In this document: piece by piece, positions 18,265 to 28,026 of the stretch
Position numbering within the stretch: position 1 is the first letter of the stretch
Layout of the letters: each line of letters begins with the position of its first letter
NCBI RefSeq assembly: GCF_000741645.1
Contig: NZ_JGZD01000009.1
Coordinates: 62,001 to 126,000, forward strand
Length of the DNA stretch: 64,000 nucleotides
Direction: 5' to 3'
DNA from: Bifidobacterium minimum
Lineage (GTDB): Bacteria > Actinomycetota > Actinomycetes > Actinomycetales > Bifidobacteriaceae
Notes under the pieces: generated by a model
The model's input: only the letters and a program-made list of their open reading frames with translations
Database searches by the model: none
Told to the model about the DNA's origin: nothing
Made by a program: the position numbers and the translations under genes

Positions 18265-20862
18265 GTGGAGGGTCCCGAAATCAAGGCCGTTGAGGCCGTT
18301 ATAGACAATGGGTCGTTTGGTACGCGTACGCTTCGCTTCGAGACGGGAAGGCTCGCGCAGCAGGCCGATGGGGCGGTTGCCGCCTATCTTGATGATGATT
18401 CCATGGTGCTGTCCACCACGACGGCGGGATCGAGCCCCAAGGAGAACTACGACTTCTTCCCGCTCACCGTCGACGTCGAGGAGAAGATGTACGCGGCGGG
18501 GAAGATCCCCGGCTCGTTCTTCCGTCGTGAGGGACGGCCCTCGACCGACGCCATCCTCGCCTGCCGCATCATCGACCGTCCTCTGCGTCCTCTGTTCCCG
18601 CACACGCTGCGCAACGAGGTCCAGGTCGTCGAAACCGTGCTTTCGGTGAATCCCGAGGATTCGTACGACATGATCGCGTTGAACGCGGCGTCGGCTTCGA
18701 CGCTTATCTCCGGACTGCCCTTCGAGGGGCCCGTCTCCGGCGTCCGGCTGGCTCTGGTCGATGGACAGTGGATCGCGTTCCCGACGTGGAGCGACCGCGA
18801 CCGCGCGGTGTTCGAGCTCGTCGTGGCCGGACGCGTCGTGGAGAACGGTGACGTCGCGATCGCCATGATCGAGGCGGGAGCCGGCAAGAACGCCTGGCAT
18901 CTCATCTACGACGAGGGACAGACCAAGCCCGACGAGGAGGTTGTGGCCGGGGGCATCGAAGCGGCCAAGCCCTTCATCAAGGTCATCTGCGAGGCGCAGG
19001 ACAAGCTCAGGGATCTGGCCGCCAAGCCCACCAAGGACTTCCAGCTTTTCCCGGAGTACACGGACGCGTTGTACGCCCGCATCGACGAGATCGCCCACAA
19101 GGACCTCGATGAGGCCCTGTCCATCGCCCAGAAGCTCCCCCGGCAGGAGCGGATCCATGAGATCAAGGAGGCCGTCCGCGCTCGCATCGCCGACGAGTTC
19201 TCCGATATGGACGACGCCGAGAAGGACAAGGAGCTGGGCAACGCCTTCAAGGAGCTTCAGCGCCAGATCGTTCGCCGCCGCATCCTGACGGAGGACTTCC
19301 GCATCGACGGCCGTGGCCTGCGGGACATCCGCACGCTGTCCGCCGAGGTCGACATCGTCCCCCGAGTCCATGGATCGGCGCTGTTCCAGCGCGGCGAGAC
19401 CCAGATTCTGGGCGTGACGACCCTGAACATGCTCAAGATGGAGCAGCAGGTCGATTCGCTGTCCGGCCCCCAGACCAAGCGCTACATGCACAACTACGAG
19501 ATGCCCCCCTACTCGACCGGCGAGACCGGCCGCGTCGGATCGCCCAAGCGCCGTGAGGTCGGGCATGGAGCCCTCGCCGAGAAGGCCATCGTGCCGGTCC
19601 TCCCCAGCCGTGAGGAGTTCCCCTACGCGATCCGTCAGGTCTCCGAGGCCATCGGATCCAATGGATCCACGTCGATGGGATCCGTGTGCGCCTCGACGCT
19701 GTCTCTGTTGGCCGCCGGCGTCCCACTGAAGGCTCCTGTGGCTGGAATCGCCATGGGTCTGGTGTCGGGCGACGTCGATGGACGGCATGTCTTCAAAACC
19801 CTGACGGATATCCTCGGGGCCGAGGACGCGTTCGGTGACATGGACTTCAAGGTCGCCGGCACGTCGGAGTTCATCACCGCGCTGCAGCTTGACACCAAGC
19901 TCGACGGAATCCCCGCCGACATTCTGGCGGCCGCCCTGCAGCAGGCCAAGGAGGCCCGTGCGACCATCCTCGACGTGGTCACCGAGTGCATCGATGCCCC
20001 CGCCGAGATGAGCCCCTATGCTCCGCGTATCATCACCACGACCGTTCCCGTCGAGAAGATCGGCGAGGTCATCGGGCCCAAGGGCAAGATGATCAACAAG
20101 ATCCAGGAGGACACCGGGGCTGAAGTGGCGATCGAGGACGACGGAACCGTCTTCATCTCGTCCGAGGGCGGCGAGGCCGCTCAGAAGGCCAAGGAGATCA
20201 TCGACTCCATCGCCAACCCGCATGTTCCCGAGGCCGGTGAGACGTACAACGGCAAGGTCGTGAAGACCACGAGCTTCGGAGCCTTCGTGAACCTCACCCC
20301 CGGCACCGATGGACTGCTGCATATCTCGCAGATCCGCAATCTCGCGGGCGGCGAGCGCATCGACGCCGTCGAGGACGTCCTCAAGGAGGGTGATGCCGTC
20401 GAGGTCGTCGTTCAGAGCGTCGACGATCGCGGCAAGATCTCCCTCGCCGTCCCCGGCTTCGAGGATCAGGAGCAGTCGGCTCCTCGCGGCGGACGAGACC
20501 ATGACAGGGATCGCGACCGCGATGATCGTCGTGACCGCCGTGGCCGTCGTGACGATCGCGGATATCGTGGGCGTTCGGATCGCGATGACGACGATTCACG
20601 CTCCGACAAGCCGAGCCGTTCGGATCGCGATGACCGGTACGAGGATCGTCCCCGCCGCCGTCGTTATGACGATGACCGTCGTTCGGATCGCGATGATCGT
20701 GACGACCGTCGTGATCATCGTGACCACCGTGGCCGTCGTGACGACCGCAATCCGCGTTACGCCGCCGACGAGAACTACGACGAGTATCGCGCCGATCGCG
20801 AGGAGCGTTCGGAGCGTCCGCGCCGTCGGGTGCGCCGCGACTTCGATCCCTTCGAGGACTGA
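18265..20862 (+). CDS. pnp: Polynucleotide phosphorylase / guanosine pentaphosphate synthase
   Basis: PNPase degrades RNA 3'-to-5' with phosphate and can add tails; actinobacterial members also handle (p)ppGpp. The 865-residue chain has two RNase PH domains (about 1-220 and 330-560) joined by the all-helical linker, with FFRREGRPS in the first. A KH domain (about 590-650, VIGPKGKMI) and an S1 domain (about 655-730, [14 protein letters not shown]) follow. A tail of about 125 residues of mostly Arg, Asp and Gly ends the protein and makes it longer than the usual 700-750. Translation starts at GTG 18265 behind AAAGGAGGAA. Confidence 0.96.
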   Translation: MEGPEIKAVEAVIDNGSFGTRTLRFETGRLAQQADGAVAAYLDDDSMVLSTTTAGSSPKENYDFFPLTVDVEEKMYAAGKIPGSFFRREGRPSTDAILACRIIDRPLRPLFPHTLRNEVQVVETVLSVNPEDSYDMIALNAASASTLISGLPFEGPVSGVRLALVDGQWIAFPTWSDRDRAVFELVVAGRVVENGDVAIAMIEAGAGKNAWHLIYDEGQTKPDEEVVAGGIEAAKPFIKVICEAQDKLRDLAAKPTKDFQLFPEYTDALYARIDEIAHKDLDEALSIAQKLPRQERIHEIKEAVRARIADEFSDMDDAEKDKELGNAFKELQRQIVRRRILTEDFRIDGRGLRDIRTLSAEVDIVPRVHGSALFQRGETQILGVTTLNMLKMEQQVDSLSGPQTKRYMHNYEMPPYSTGETGRVGSPKRREVGHGALAEKAIVPVLPSREEFPYAIRQVSEAIGSNGSTSMGSVCASTLSLLAAGVPLKAPVAGIAMGLVSGDVDGRHVFKTLTDILGAEDAFGDMDFKVAGTSEFITALQLDTKLDGIPADILAAALQQAKEARATILDVVTECIDAPAEMSPYAPRIITTTVPVEKIGEVIGPKGKMINKIQEDTGAEVAIEDDGTVFISSEGGEAAQKAKEIIDSIANPHVPEAGETYNGKVVKTTSFGAFVNLTPGTDGLLHISQIRNLAGGERIDAVEDVLKEGDAVEVVVQSVDDRGKISLAVPGFEDQEQSAPRGGRDHDRDRDRDDRRDRRGRRDDRGYRGRSDRDDDDSRSDKPSRSDRDDRYEDRPRRRRYDDDRRSDRDDRDDRRDHRDHRGRRDDRNPRYAADENYDEYRADREERSERPRRRVRRDFDPFED
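20485..20850 (+). repeat. Arg/Asp repeat region encoding the PNPase tail
   Basis: The 17-base sequence CGTTCGGATCGCGATGA occurs exactly at 20572, 20617 and 20680 among many GATCG/CGTGAC triplets. The encoded tail is a low-complexity RD/RGR polyelectrolyte. Confidence 0.75.
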
Positions 20863-20927
20863 TATGGCGTGATGTGACCCATTCGGATGCCGCCCGGCTT
20901 TACGAGCCCGGCATCGTGACGGGTTTG

Positions 20928-20963
20928 GGCAGGGCCGTGATGGGGAACCGTCACGGCCCTGCC
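20928..20963 (+). terminator. Hairpin after pnp
   Basis: GGCAGGGCCGTGA pairs perfectly with TCACGGCCCTGCC across a 10-base loop. It lacks a T-run, so it may act as a Rho-assisted terminator or a 3'-end stabiliser. Confidence 0.6.
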
Positions 20964-21123
20964 GGCATGTTCGCGCCCGCTCGTCGTCGTGATCGTGACT
21001 ACGGTACGCCGATCTTCCGGATACGCCGACCTTCCGTGATGGGGGCGTGCACATCCGCCCCGACTGGTTAAATGGATAGCGAATCATCGAGGCAAAGGAG
21101 ACTGCTATGAGCGGAGGGATGCT

Positions 21124-21702
21124 ATGAAGACCGGAACCGTAATTCTTATCGTGGTGCTGGTGGTGGTCGCCGTCATCGTCATATGGGCCGTGACCGCCTA
21201 CAACGGTCTGGTCACCCTCCGCAACCGGGTCAGGAACGGATGGGCGCAGATCGACGTGCAGCTCAAGCAGCGTGCCGACCTGATACCGAATCTGGTGGAG
21301 ACCGTGAAGGGATACGCCGGACACGAGTCCAGCGTCCTGACCGAGGTCACCAAGGCGCGGGCGGGCGTGGTCGCGGCGGCCAACGATCCCAGCGCGACGA
21401 CGGTTCAGCGTGCGACTGCCGAGAACGCCCTGTCGAACGCGCTGGTGAACCTGCGTGCGACGGCCGAGGCCTATCCCGATCTCAAAGCCGACTCGAACTT
21501 CATGGATCTGCAGAACAAGCTCAGCGAGCTAGAGCAGAAAATCGCGTACGCCCGACAGTTCTACAACGATGTCGTCCTTAAGTTCAACACGTCGATCGAG
21601 AAGGTCCCGACCAACATCATCGCCGGCATGTTCCACTTCACGCAGGCGCAGTACTTCGAGGCGGCCGACTCCGACCGCTCCGTCCCCCAGGTCAAGTTCT
21701 AG
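21124..21702 (+). CDS. lemA: LemA family protein
   Basis: LemA proteins are small membrane-anchored helical-bundle proteins of unclear function, often paired with other membrane proteins. The 192-residue protein has an N-terminal membrane anchor (about 5-26) and the family signature: [20 protein letters not shown], then [15 protein letters not shown], and the C-terminal [14 protein letters not shown] and AQYFEA. The start at 21124 has CGGAGGGA upstream. It precedes a DUF2207 membrane protein, a frequent partnership that suggests a shared complex. Confidence 0.9.
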   Translation: MKTGTVILIVVLVVVAVIVIWAVTAYNGLVTLRNRVRNGWAQIDVQLKQRADLIPNLVETVKGYAGHESSVLTEVTKARAGVVAAANDPSATTVQRATAENALSNALVNLRATAEAYPDLKADSNFMDLQNKLSELEQKIAYARQFYNDVVLKFNTSIEKVPTNIIAGMFHFTQAQYFEAADSDRSVPQVKF

Positions 21703-21967
21703 GCCATTCGAGTTCTGACCCATACGCTTCCAGACCGCATGCGTTTCGACCCGTGTCGTTTTGGGCCCGTGTCCGCCTTGATGGGCCGGTCGTGGGTCGA
21801 GAGGTCCGGGGAGGTCCGGGTGCGATCGGGAGTTCAGGATGCGGCGCACTCCCGAGCCGATCCGGACGGGCGCCGAGAGGGCTGCAGCCCATGGATGGCG
21901 CCGCATCGCGATCCGGTCGGAACGCGGATCATACGCGGATCATAGGCATAAGACGAAGGGAGACGAC

Positions 21968-24118
21968 ATGTCTCGTGGCAGCATGATCAGGCGGATCATC
22001 GGGGCCGCCGTCATCAGCGCCGTTCTTGTCCTCGTCACCGTCGGGTCGATGGCGTCCCAGGGGTCGGAGGCCGATCTCAGCTACAGATCGCTGGACTATC
22101 AGGCGACGGTTTTGTCCAACGGCGATCTTCGCGTCGTGCAGACCATCGACGTGCATCTCAGGGACCGTGACGAGCCATGGCGGCAGCTGTATCAGGACTA
22201 TCAGATCAAGCCGTCCAACCTCACCGCGATCACCGATGTGAGCGTGCGGAACCTTAGCACGGGAACCGACTATTCCGTTCTCACGAATCCTCGCGTCCCC
22301 TCGGACGTTCCGGAAGGCATGTGGGACTCGACGCAGGCCGGTCATTGGTACATGGCCGATGTGACCCAGGGGGACGACTCCCTGTCGCCCTACGACCCCT
22401 CGAGCGACACCGGCGAGCGGACAGTCGAGGTCGGATGGAACATCCCCGCCACCGATTCCGCGTCAAGCATGAGATTCCGCGTGTCGATGACGTTCGTCGG
22501 CGTGGCCACCGCGCATCCCGACGTGGCCAGTCTCAAATGGGAGCCCTTCGGACAGAAGAACCAGACGCCCATCGGCAAGGTCACGGGGTCCGTGTCCTTC
22601 CCGGAGGGCATCGACTCCTCGAACTCGTGGGCGTGGCTTCATTTCGATGGCACCTCGACCACGAGCAGAGCCTCCGACGGATCGCTGCGGTTCAGCGCGG
22701 ACGACGTCCGTGCGGGCCAGTATCTGGACGTGGTGGCCATGTTCGACGTATCCGCCGCGAAGGGCGTGGCCCGAACCGATTCCACCGACGCCAAACAGCG
22801 CATCATCGACGACGAGACCCAGCAGGAAAGCGAGTGGCGCGAGAGCCAGAGGCGTGCGGCCATCAGAAGAATCGTCCTCGTCGTGGTTTTCGCCGTCGCA
22901 GGATTGGCGGCGATCGTCGTGGGACTTGTTCTGGCACGACGCTCTCGCCGGCAGGCCTCCTACCAGGGGGACCTCGACTATTGGCGGGATCCGCCCGATC
23001 TCAGCCCTGCCAGTGCGGCCTCCATGCTTGTCATGCTCAATGGGGAGAAGGGGAAGGCCTCACTGCAGAACCGTCAGATGAGCTCGACGGTTCTCTCGCT
23101 TGTCTCCAAGGGCGCAATCTCGTTGCTTCCCGGTTCCGACCGCCTCTATCGGGGACTCGACCCCGGGCGGATCGACGCGTCCACGATCGTGCGGTCTGCC
23201 GCGCGAAGCGGAACTGGCGCATCGCGCGATGCGATGACGATGGCCATCATGCCGGTGTGTCGCGATAACCGCGAATCGCTGGCGCTGAGCCAATCGGAGG
23301 ACGCGGTTCTGCGTCTGCTCGAAACGGCTGCGGGACGTCTGGGAACCTCCGTCTTCGATTTCGCGTCGCTGCGCAGGGCGTTCAAGGGATGGAAGGACGG
23401 ATACAAGGTTTCCGAGGATGTGTCCAGCGCGATGGCCAACGAGTTCGCCCTGCTGGGAGCCACCCGTTCGATCGGCGGGGGAGCCGTGCTGTGCGGCGTT
23501 CTGGGGGTGGCCTGCGCCGTGGCCCTTGCCATGCAGGGGTCGTTGGCGGTGGTTGTGTCGCTCGCCGCGCCGGTCCTCTTTCTGTCCCTGTGCGTCATCG
23601 CCACGTCCCGGACCAAGGGACTTACCGTCCCCGAAGGGCAGCGCCTCGCCGGTCAGGTTCTCGGCCTGCGGCGCTACCTTGAGGATTTCAGCGATTTCAC
23701 CGATCGCGGAGCGGCCGACCTTGTGCTGTGGGACCGTTATCTCGTCTACGCCGCGGCCTTTGGGATCAGCGAGAAGGCCCTGCGGCAGCTGGCGCTCGCC
23801 TATCCGGAGCTGTCCGACGGGCAGTGGCTGGATCAGAACGCCTCCGGCTCCCTGATCTATTGGTCCTATCGTCCCTGGGCCTTCCAGCGGGCGGCCATGG
23901 CGGGTGGAATCGCGGGAACGGCGGCGTCCATCGACCCCTCGGCCTTCTCCGCCACCGTGGGAGACATCGGCTCGCAGATATCGTCGAGCTTCTCCGAGCT
24001 GAGATCGACCATCGCCGCGGCGCGGCCCTCGTCGTCGGGCAGCGGCGGATCGTTCTCCGGAGGGGGATTCGGCGGCTCGGGCGGCGGCTCGGGCGGCGGA
24101 TCCTTCGGCGGACGGTAG
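21968..24118 (+). CDS. DUF2207 domain membrane protein
   Basis: The 716-residue protein has a signal-like segment (about 8-28), an extracytoplasmic beta-rich DUF2207 domain (SYRSLDYQATVLSNGDLRVV), a membrane span near 298-322, a cytoplasmic domain of roughly 180 residues, a double membrane span near 500-540, and a Ser/Gly/Phe-rich tail (GGGFGGSGGGSGGGSFGGR). That is the usual DUF2207 plan, including the glycine tail. Function is unknown; the lemA neighbour suggests a joint envelope role. ATG 21968 follows AAGGGAG; the frame is open for 43 codons upstream. The 265-base gap before it holds no recognised element. Confidence 0.82.
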   Translation: MSRGSMIRRIIGAAVISAVLVLVTVGSMASQGSEADLSYRSLDYQATVLSNGDLRVVQTIDVHLRDRDEPWRQLYQDYQIKPSNLTAITDVSVRNLSTGTDYSVLTNPRVPSDVPEGMWDSTQAGHWYMADVTQGDDSLSPYDPSSDTGERTVEVGWNIPATDSASSMRFRVSMTFVGVATAHPDVASLKWEPFGQKNQTPIGKVTGSVSFPEGIDSSNSWAWLHFDGTSTTSRASDGSLRFSADDVRAGQYLDVVAMFDVSAAKGVARTDSTDAKQRIIDDETQQESEWRESQRRAAIRRIVLVVVFAVAGLAAIVVGLVLARRSRRQASYQGDLDYWRDPPDLSPASAASMLVMLNGEKGKASLQNRQMSSTVLSLVSKGAISLLPGSDRLYRGLDPGRIDASTIVRSAARSGTGASRDAMTMAIMPVCRDNRESLALSQSEDAVLRLLETAAGRLGTSVFDFASLRRAFKGWKDGYKVSEDVSSAMANEFALLGATRSIGGGAVLCGVLGVACAVALAMQGSLAVVVSLAAPVLFLSLCVIATSRTKGLTVPEGQRLAGQVLGLRRYLEDFSDFTDRGAADLVLWDRYLVYAAAFGISEKALRQLALAYPELSDGQWLDQNASGSLIYWSYRPWAFQRAAMAGGIAGTAASIDPSAFSATVGDIGSQISSSFSELRSTIAAARPSSSGSGGSFSGGGFGGSGGGSGGGSFGGR

Positions 24119-24202
24119 ACGGCCGCCGAACATCCGGCGGCGCATGAGGCGCATAGGATATCCGCGTAACATATCAGGACGGACAAAGGAAACGGAGACA
24201 TC

Positions 24203-25084
24203 ATGGTTCTTCATCGCGATCTTGGACCCTTCGACACCACGGCCATCGGATTGGGCGAGATGCCCCTGACCATCGAGGACAACCTCGGGCACGGCAAGGG
24301 CATCGAGACGATCCACGCCGCGTTGGACGCTGGATGCCGGCATATCGACACGGCATGGGCGTACTACTGCTCGGGCGGCGAGGAGCAGACCGGCGAGAAG
24401 CTCGTCGCCGAGGCGCTGTCCTCCTGGACGGGCCCGCGCGATGAGGTCTCGGTCGCCACGAAGGTCGGGCATTACCGCAACTTCACCGACGGGCGTCCCA
24501 CATGGGATGTGGACGGGCGGCCCGAAAGCCTTATCCGGCACGCGAAGGAATCCGCCCTCGCCCTCGGGGTCGATTCCATCGATCTGCTGTATTTCCACCG
24601 CCCGGATCCCCGGATCCCGTACCGCGAGTCCGTCGAGGCCATCAGGCAGCTGGTCGACGAGGGCGTCGCGCGCACGGCGGGAGTCTCGAACGCGTCGGTG
24701 GAGCAGATAGACGCGGCGCGCGAGATTCTGGGAGCGGACCTCATCGCGGTGCAGAACCAGTTCTCTCCGATCTGGACCGAGACGGCCGACACCATGGCCC
24801 ACACGGAGGAGCTGGGAATCGCCTTCGTATGCTGGAGTCCTCTCGGGGGCTTCCGCAAGCCCAAGGACGATGCGGTGTTCGAACCCTTCCGCCGGGTCGC
24901 CGACAGGCACGGCGTGAGCTATCAGCAGGTGGTTCTTGCATGGGAGCTGTCCCAGGGCGAGCATGTGTTCGTGATTCCCGGGGCGCATCGTCCCCAGACG
25001 ATCCTCGACAGTCTTCATGCAGGCGACCTTCGCCTGGATCCCGACGATCAGGCGGTTCTGGAACACGGCGTGCGGAAGGACTGA
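24203..25084 (+). CDS. Aldo/keto reductase
   Basis: This is an NADPH-dependent TIM-barrel oxidoreductase; the substrate cannot be read from sequence. The 293-residue protein has the catalytic tetrad of the family: D49 and Y54 in IDTAWAYY, K87 in ATKVG, and H132 in YFHRPD. The cofactor-binding end VFVIPGAHRPQTILDS is also present. The start at 24203 is preceded by GGAG. It stands alone between the DUF2207 gene and pgeF. Confidence 0.9.
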   Translation: MVLHRDLGPFDTTAIGLGEMPLTIEDNLGHGKGIETIHAALDAGCRHIDTAWAYYCSGGEEQTGEKLVAEALSSWTGPRDEVSVATKVGHYRNFTDGRPTWDVDGRPESLIRHAKESALALGVDSIDLLYFHRPDPRIPYRESVEAIRQLVDEGVARTAGVSNASVEQIDAAREILGADLIAVQNQFSPIWTETADTMAHTEELGIAFVCWSPLGGFRKPKDDAVFEPFRRVADRHGVSYQQVVLAWELSQGEHVFVIPGAHRPQTILDSLHAGDLRLDPDDQAVLEHGVRKD

Positions 25085-25167
25085 GCTCGGCGCGCTCGGA
25101 CGCCATGGACGTCGAGATGGTCCGATGGCCGTTCCGCTCCCGCGTCGCCGGGTCTCATGTCGCCGCG

Positions 25168-25173
25168 TAGTAT
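25168..25173 (+). promoter_or_regulatory. -10 box for pgeF
   Basis: TAGTAT lies 7 bases before ATG 25181 and no Shine-Dalgarno is present, pointing to a leaderless mRNA. Confidence 0.4.
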
Positions 25174-25180
25174 GGGCCGC

Positions 25181-26191
25181 ATGAACGGCGACACCACGAT
25201 GATCCCCGACGGATCCGAAAAGGCCTCCCCCGACCGCATCCTCGACAGCGCAGCGCTGTCTCCCACCGATGGCGAGGGCCGTCCGATCCCCGTGACGATT
25301 CCCGTCGCCTTGGATGGAGGGGCCACGGTGGTGTACAGCACGCGACTGGGCGGCGTCAGCGACGGGGATTTCGCCTCATGCAATCTGGGTGGCAGGGGCG
25401 GAGACGATTCCGGCCACGTTCTGTCCAATCGTGAGGCCCTGTCCAGAACCGTCGGCGCGCCCATCGTTCTGGTCAGCCAGGTGCATTCCGGTCTCGCCGT
25501 CGACGTCGACCGTTCCCTTCGGCGTGAGACGTCGTTCGGCGCCGAGCTGATCGACGCAGAAGGCGGGGTCATCGAGGCCGATGCGATGGTGAGCTCCGGT
25601 GGTTCGTTCGCCTTGGGAATATTCGCGGCGGACTGCCTGCCCGTTCTTCTGACGGATCCGGTGGAGGGAATCATCGCGGCCGCGCACTGCGGGCGCCGAG
25701 GGCTCTGTTCGGGGATCATTCCGGCAACAATCGATCTGATGCGCGCCAAGGGAGCGGATTCCGACCGCATCGTGGCGACTCTCGGTCCGCGGATATGCGA
25801 GCGATGCTACGAGGTGGGGGACGACATCGCCCGGGACTTCGAATCGCGCTGGCCGGGAAGCTCCTCGCAGTCCCGTTTCGTGGGACTTGGGGTGGATCTG
25901 GCCAAGGCCGCGCGATGCGAGCTCATCGCCTCCGGCGTGGTGCCCGACAACATCGTCGATTCGGGTCCGCGCGTCGCGGCGGCCACGCAATATCTCGAAA
26001 ACGATGAGGAGCTGGAGCGGCTATGCGCCCATGACGACGAGGGGGCCGTTGAACTCGAGACGCGTCTGTCCTCCCTTGAGAACGTGCTATGCACGATGGA
26101 GAACCCCCTGTGGTATTCGCATCGTCGCGCATCCGTGGCGGGGAAGCGTCGTGAGGGACGCATGCTCGCCGTGATCGTGCGCGGGCGGTGA
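25181..26191 (+). CDS. pgeF: Peptidoglycan editing factor family protein (purine nucleoside phosphorylase-like, YfiH)
   Basis: Members of this copper/zinc 'laccase-domain' family act as purine nucleoside phosphorylases and, in some bacteria, correct L-Ser misincorporation in peptidoglycan precursors. The 336-residue protein has the metal-ligand motifs in order: QVHS (His), ADCLPVLL (Cys), and AAHCGRRG (His), followed by GPRICERCYEVGDD. The last His motif normally reads AHAGWRG, so the A-to-C and W-to-R changes are unusual. ATG 25181 is chosen for the TAGTAT box; ATG 25157 is also in frame. The C-terminal YSHRR motif is present. Confidence 0.85.
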   Translation: MNGDTTMIPDGSEKASPDRILDSAALSPTDGEGRPIPVTIPVALDGGATVVYSTRLGGVSDGDFASCNLGGRGGDDSGHVLSNREALSRTVGAPIVLVSQVHSGLAVDVDRSLRRETSFGAELIDAEGGVIEADAMVSSGGSFALGIFAADCLPVLLTDPVEGIIAAAHCGRRGLCSGIIPATIDLMRAKGADSDRIVATLGPRICERCYEVGDDIARDFESRWPGSSSQSRFVGLGVDLAKAARCELIASGVVPDNIVDSGPRVAAATQYLENDEELERLCAHDDEGAVELETRLSSLENVLCTMENPLWYSHRRASVAGKRREGRMLAVIVRGR

Positions 26192-26277
26192 GGCCCGGAT
26201 CCCCCGCGACGCGCCAGCGGTTTCGCATGTTTGGTGGATGCTTGTGGACGATTCGGCGTCAGGAGCCATCCGCTCAA

Positions 26278-26283
26278 TACGAT
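26278..26283 (+). promoter_or_regulatory. -10 box for ispD
   Basis: TACGAT lies 7 bases before ATG 26291; no Shine-Dalgarno is visible. Confidence 0.35.
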
Positions 26284-26290
26284 GGACATC

Positions 26291-27094
26291 ATGAGCGATG
26301 AGAGAGAGCCCCTGGGGGAGGGGATGGCGATGGGCGCGCCGTCCGTGGATGCCGATGCGCGGCGCGCCCCCGTCGTCGCGGTGATACTCGCGGCGGGTTT
26401 CGGCACGCGTTTCGATCCGATGCGTCCCAAACAGCTGGTGTCGGTGGGGGGGCGACCGGTCATCGCCTGGAGCATCGACGCATTCGAAGCCAATCCGCGG
26501 ATCACCGACATCCTGGTCGTCGTCAATCCGCAGGTTCGCCATGCCGTGGAAAGGCTGGTCGACGAGCGCGGATATCCCAAGGTGCGCGCGGTTATCGACG
26601 GTGGGGAACAGCGCTTCGACAGCACGGTCAACGCGCTGCGGATGCTGGATTCCGCGGGGATCCCCGATGATGCCAGGCTCCTCATCCACGATGCCGTCCG
26701 CCCCTTCGTCGGGCAATCCGTCATCACCGCGTGCGTGGCGTCCCTTGACGGCTATGCCGCGTCCACGGTCGCCGTTGCGTCGACCGACACCGTTCTGGTG
26801 ACGGAGGAGTCGGAAGGATCACGGCTCATCACATCGGTGCCTGACAGATCCCTGATGTATCGCGCCCAGACGCCGCAGGCGTTCCGCTTCGCCACGCTGA
26901 GGAAGGCCTATGAGCTGGCGTCCCGCGATCCGGGATTCACGCCCACGGATGACACGCGGGTTGTGGTGGACTACCTTCCCCATACCGATGTCGCCATCGT
27001 GCCGGGCGACGACACGAACATCAAGATCACGACGCGGGAGGACATGCCCGTCGCCGAAAGGATAGCCGCCCGGATACTGGTCGGATCACGGTGA
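26291..27094 (+). CDS. ispD: 2-C-methyl-D-erythritol 4-phosphate cytidylyltransferase
   Basis: IspD transfers CMP from CTP to methylerythritol phosphate in the MEP isoprenoid pathway. The 267-residue protein has the nucleotidyltransferase loop LAAGFGTRF, the KQ pair of the family (PKQLVSVGGRPVIAW), HDAVRPFV in the middle, and the YRAQTPQAFRF and TDDTRVVV motifs near the end. A related ribitol-phosphate cytidylyltransferase (TarI-like) is the main alternative and shares these motifs. Start 26291 is favoured over the in-frame 26231 and 26282 by the TACGAT box. Confidence 0.8.
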   Translation: MSDEREPLGEGMAMGAPSVDADARRAPVVAVILAAGFGTRFDPMRPKQLVSVGGRPVIAWSIDAFEANPRITDILVVVNPQVRHAVERLVDERGYPKVRAVIDGGEQRFDSTVNALRMLDSAGIPDDARLLIHDAVRPFVGQSVITACVASLDGYAASTVAVASTDTVLVTEESEGSRLITSVPDRSLMYRAQTPQAFRFATLRKAYELASRDPGFTPTDDTRVVVDYLPHTDVAIVPGDDTNIKITTREDMPVAERIAARILVGSR

Positions 27095-27149
27095 CGCTCT
27101 GACGGGCGGGTCTCGGACATGGTCGTGGTGGGGGTCCGACGCCCGGCGA

Positions 27150-27155
27150 TAGACT
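27150..27155 (+). promoter_or_regulatory. -10 box for pcp-like gene
   Basis: TAGACT lies 6 bases before ATG 27162; no Shine-Dalgarno is visible. Confidence 0.4.
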
Positions 27156-27161
27156 GATGCC

Positions 27162-27830
27162 ATGCGCAGGCTGACAGTTGTCCTATCCGGATTCGGCTCC
27201 TACGAGGGGGTCGCCGTCAATCCCTCGCGTCGTGTGGTGGAGGAGATGGAAAGACGCGGTCTGCCGGAGGTGGAGGGCGTCCGGATCGACGTCCATGGCG
27301 TCCTTCTTCCGGTGAGCTTCGCCAAGGCATGGCCGGTTCTATGCGAGAGCATCGAGCGTTTCCATCCCGACATCGTCGTGGCCACCGGCCTCAAACGTCG
27401 CGCACGGGCCGTGGAGCTTGAGAGGTGCGCCACCAATCTGATGGATGCCTCCAGGCCCGACGCCGACAACATGTCCCCGCGAAGCACGCCTGTGAGGGAT
27501 GAGGGGCCGGCCGCCTATTGGACGCGTCTTCCCCTGAGATCGATTCTGCGTGATTTCGCGGGGGAGGGAATCGCCGCCACCCTGAGCTCGGACGCGGGAA
27601 CCTTCGTGTGCAATTCCCTGTTCTATCAGCTGCTGGACTGGGCGCGCTTCCGGGGACGAGTTCTTGCCGGGTTCGTCAGCCTGCCTCCGGTGCCCGAGGG
27701 TGAGGGCGCGGTGGCGGGGTCCACCGCGACGGGGCTTCCCGTCGACGTGCAGGTCCAGGCATGCGTGGACGTCGTGGCCAGGACGATCGAGTATTTCCTC
27801 GCCGAGCAGGACGCGACGGGGCGGGATTGA
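27162..27830 (+). CDS. Pyroglutamyl peptidase I-like protein lacking the catalytic His
   Basis: Pcp enzymes remove N-terminal pyroglutamate with a Glu-Cys-His triad. The 222-residue protein matches the family length and fold cues: SGFGSYEGVAVNPS at the start, Glu87 in ELERCATN (usual ERVAIN), and Cys150 in SDAGTFVCNSLFY. The third motif, usually GFIHVPxLP, reads GFVSLPPVP with Ser173 at the place of the His. The glycines before the Glu motif are replaced by KRRAR. It is therefore a divergent or inactive paralogue, or it uses another base. It follows ispD at a 67-base gap with its own -10 box. Confidence 0.75.
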   Translation: MRRLTVVLSGFGSYEGVAVNPSRRVVEEMERRGLPEVEGVRIDVHGVLLPVSFAKAWPVLCESIERFHPDIVVATGLKRRARAVELERCATNLMDASRPDADNMSPRSTPVRDEGPAAYWTRLPLRSILRDFAGEGIAATLSSDAGTFVCNSLFYQLLDWARFRGRVLAGFVSLPPVPEGEGAVAGSTATGLPVDVQVQACVDVVARTIEYFLAEQDATGRD

Positions 27831-27992
27831 CGCGGCGTCGCCCTTCGTTTCCTCGGGGGTCCTTCCGGAGGGCACGGAGTTCGTCGACGGGGACGCGGCG
27901 GACCGTCCGTGTGTGAGAGTATCAGTGACATTGTGGATGCGCCGCCGTTTCGCGGTCCCCCATGCGATACAGTGCAAACGGTGAGTTGGATG

Positions 27993-28009
27993 CGGACGTG
28001 ATACGTCCG
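27993..28009. promoter_or_regulatory. Inverted repeat upstream of the DivIVA-type gene
   Basis: CGGACGT-N3-ACGTCCG is a perfect 7-base inverted repeat ending 17 bases before the ATG. A GATACAGT -10-like element lies about 20 bases upstream of it. It could be an operator or an mRNA 5' hairpin. Confidence 0.35.
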
Positions 28010-28026
28010 TGGTGAAAGGACACAGC

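Noticed and set aside
18211..20502. Long open frame of 763 codons antisense to pnp
   Set aside because: It lies entirely opposite a strongly conserved gene. Its Asp/Leu/Gly-rich low-complexity translation is what G/C-ending codons of pnp give on the other strand. No start signal or family motif.
26291..27094. TarI-type ribitol-phosphate cytidylyltransferase instead of IspD
   Set aside because: Possible, but no teichoic acid genes are nearby; IspD is the more economical call, noted as uncertain.
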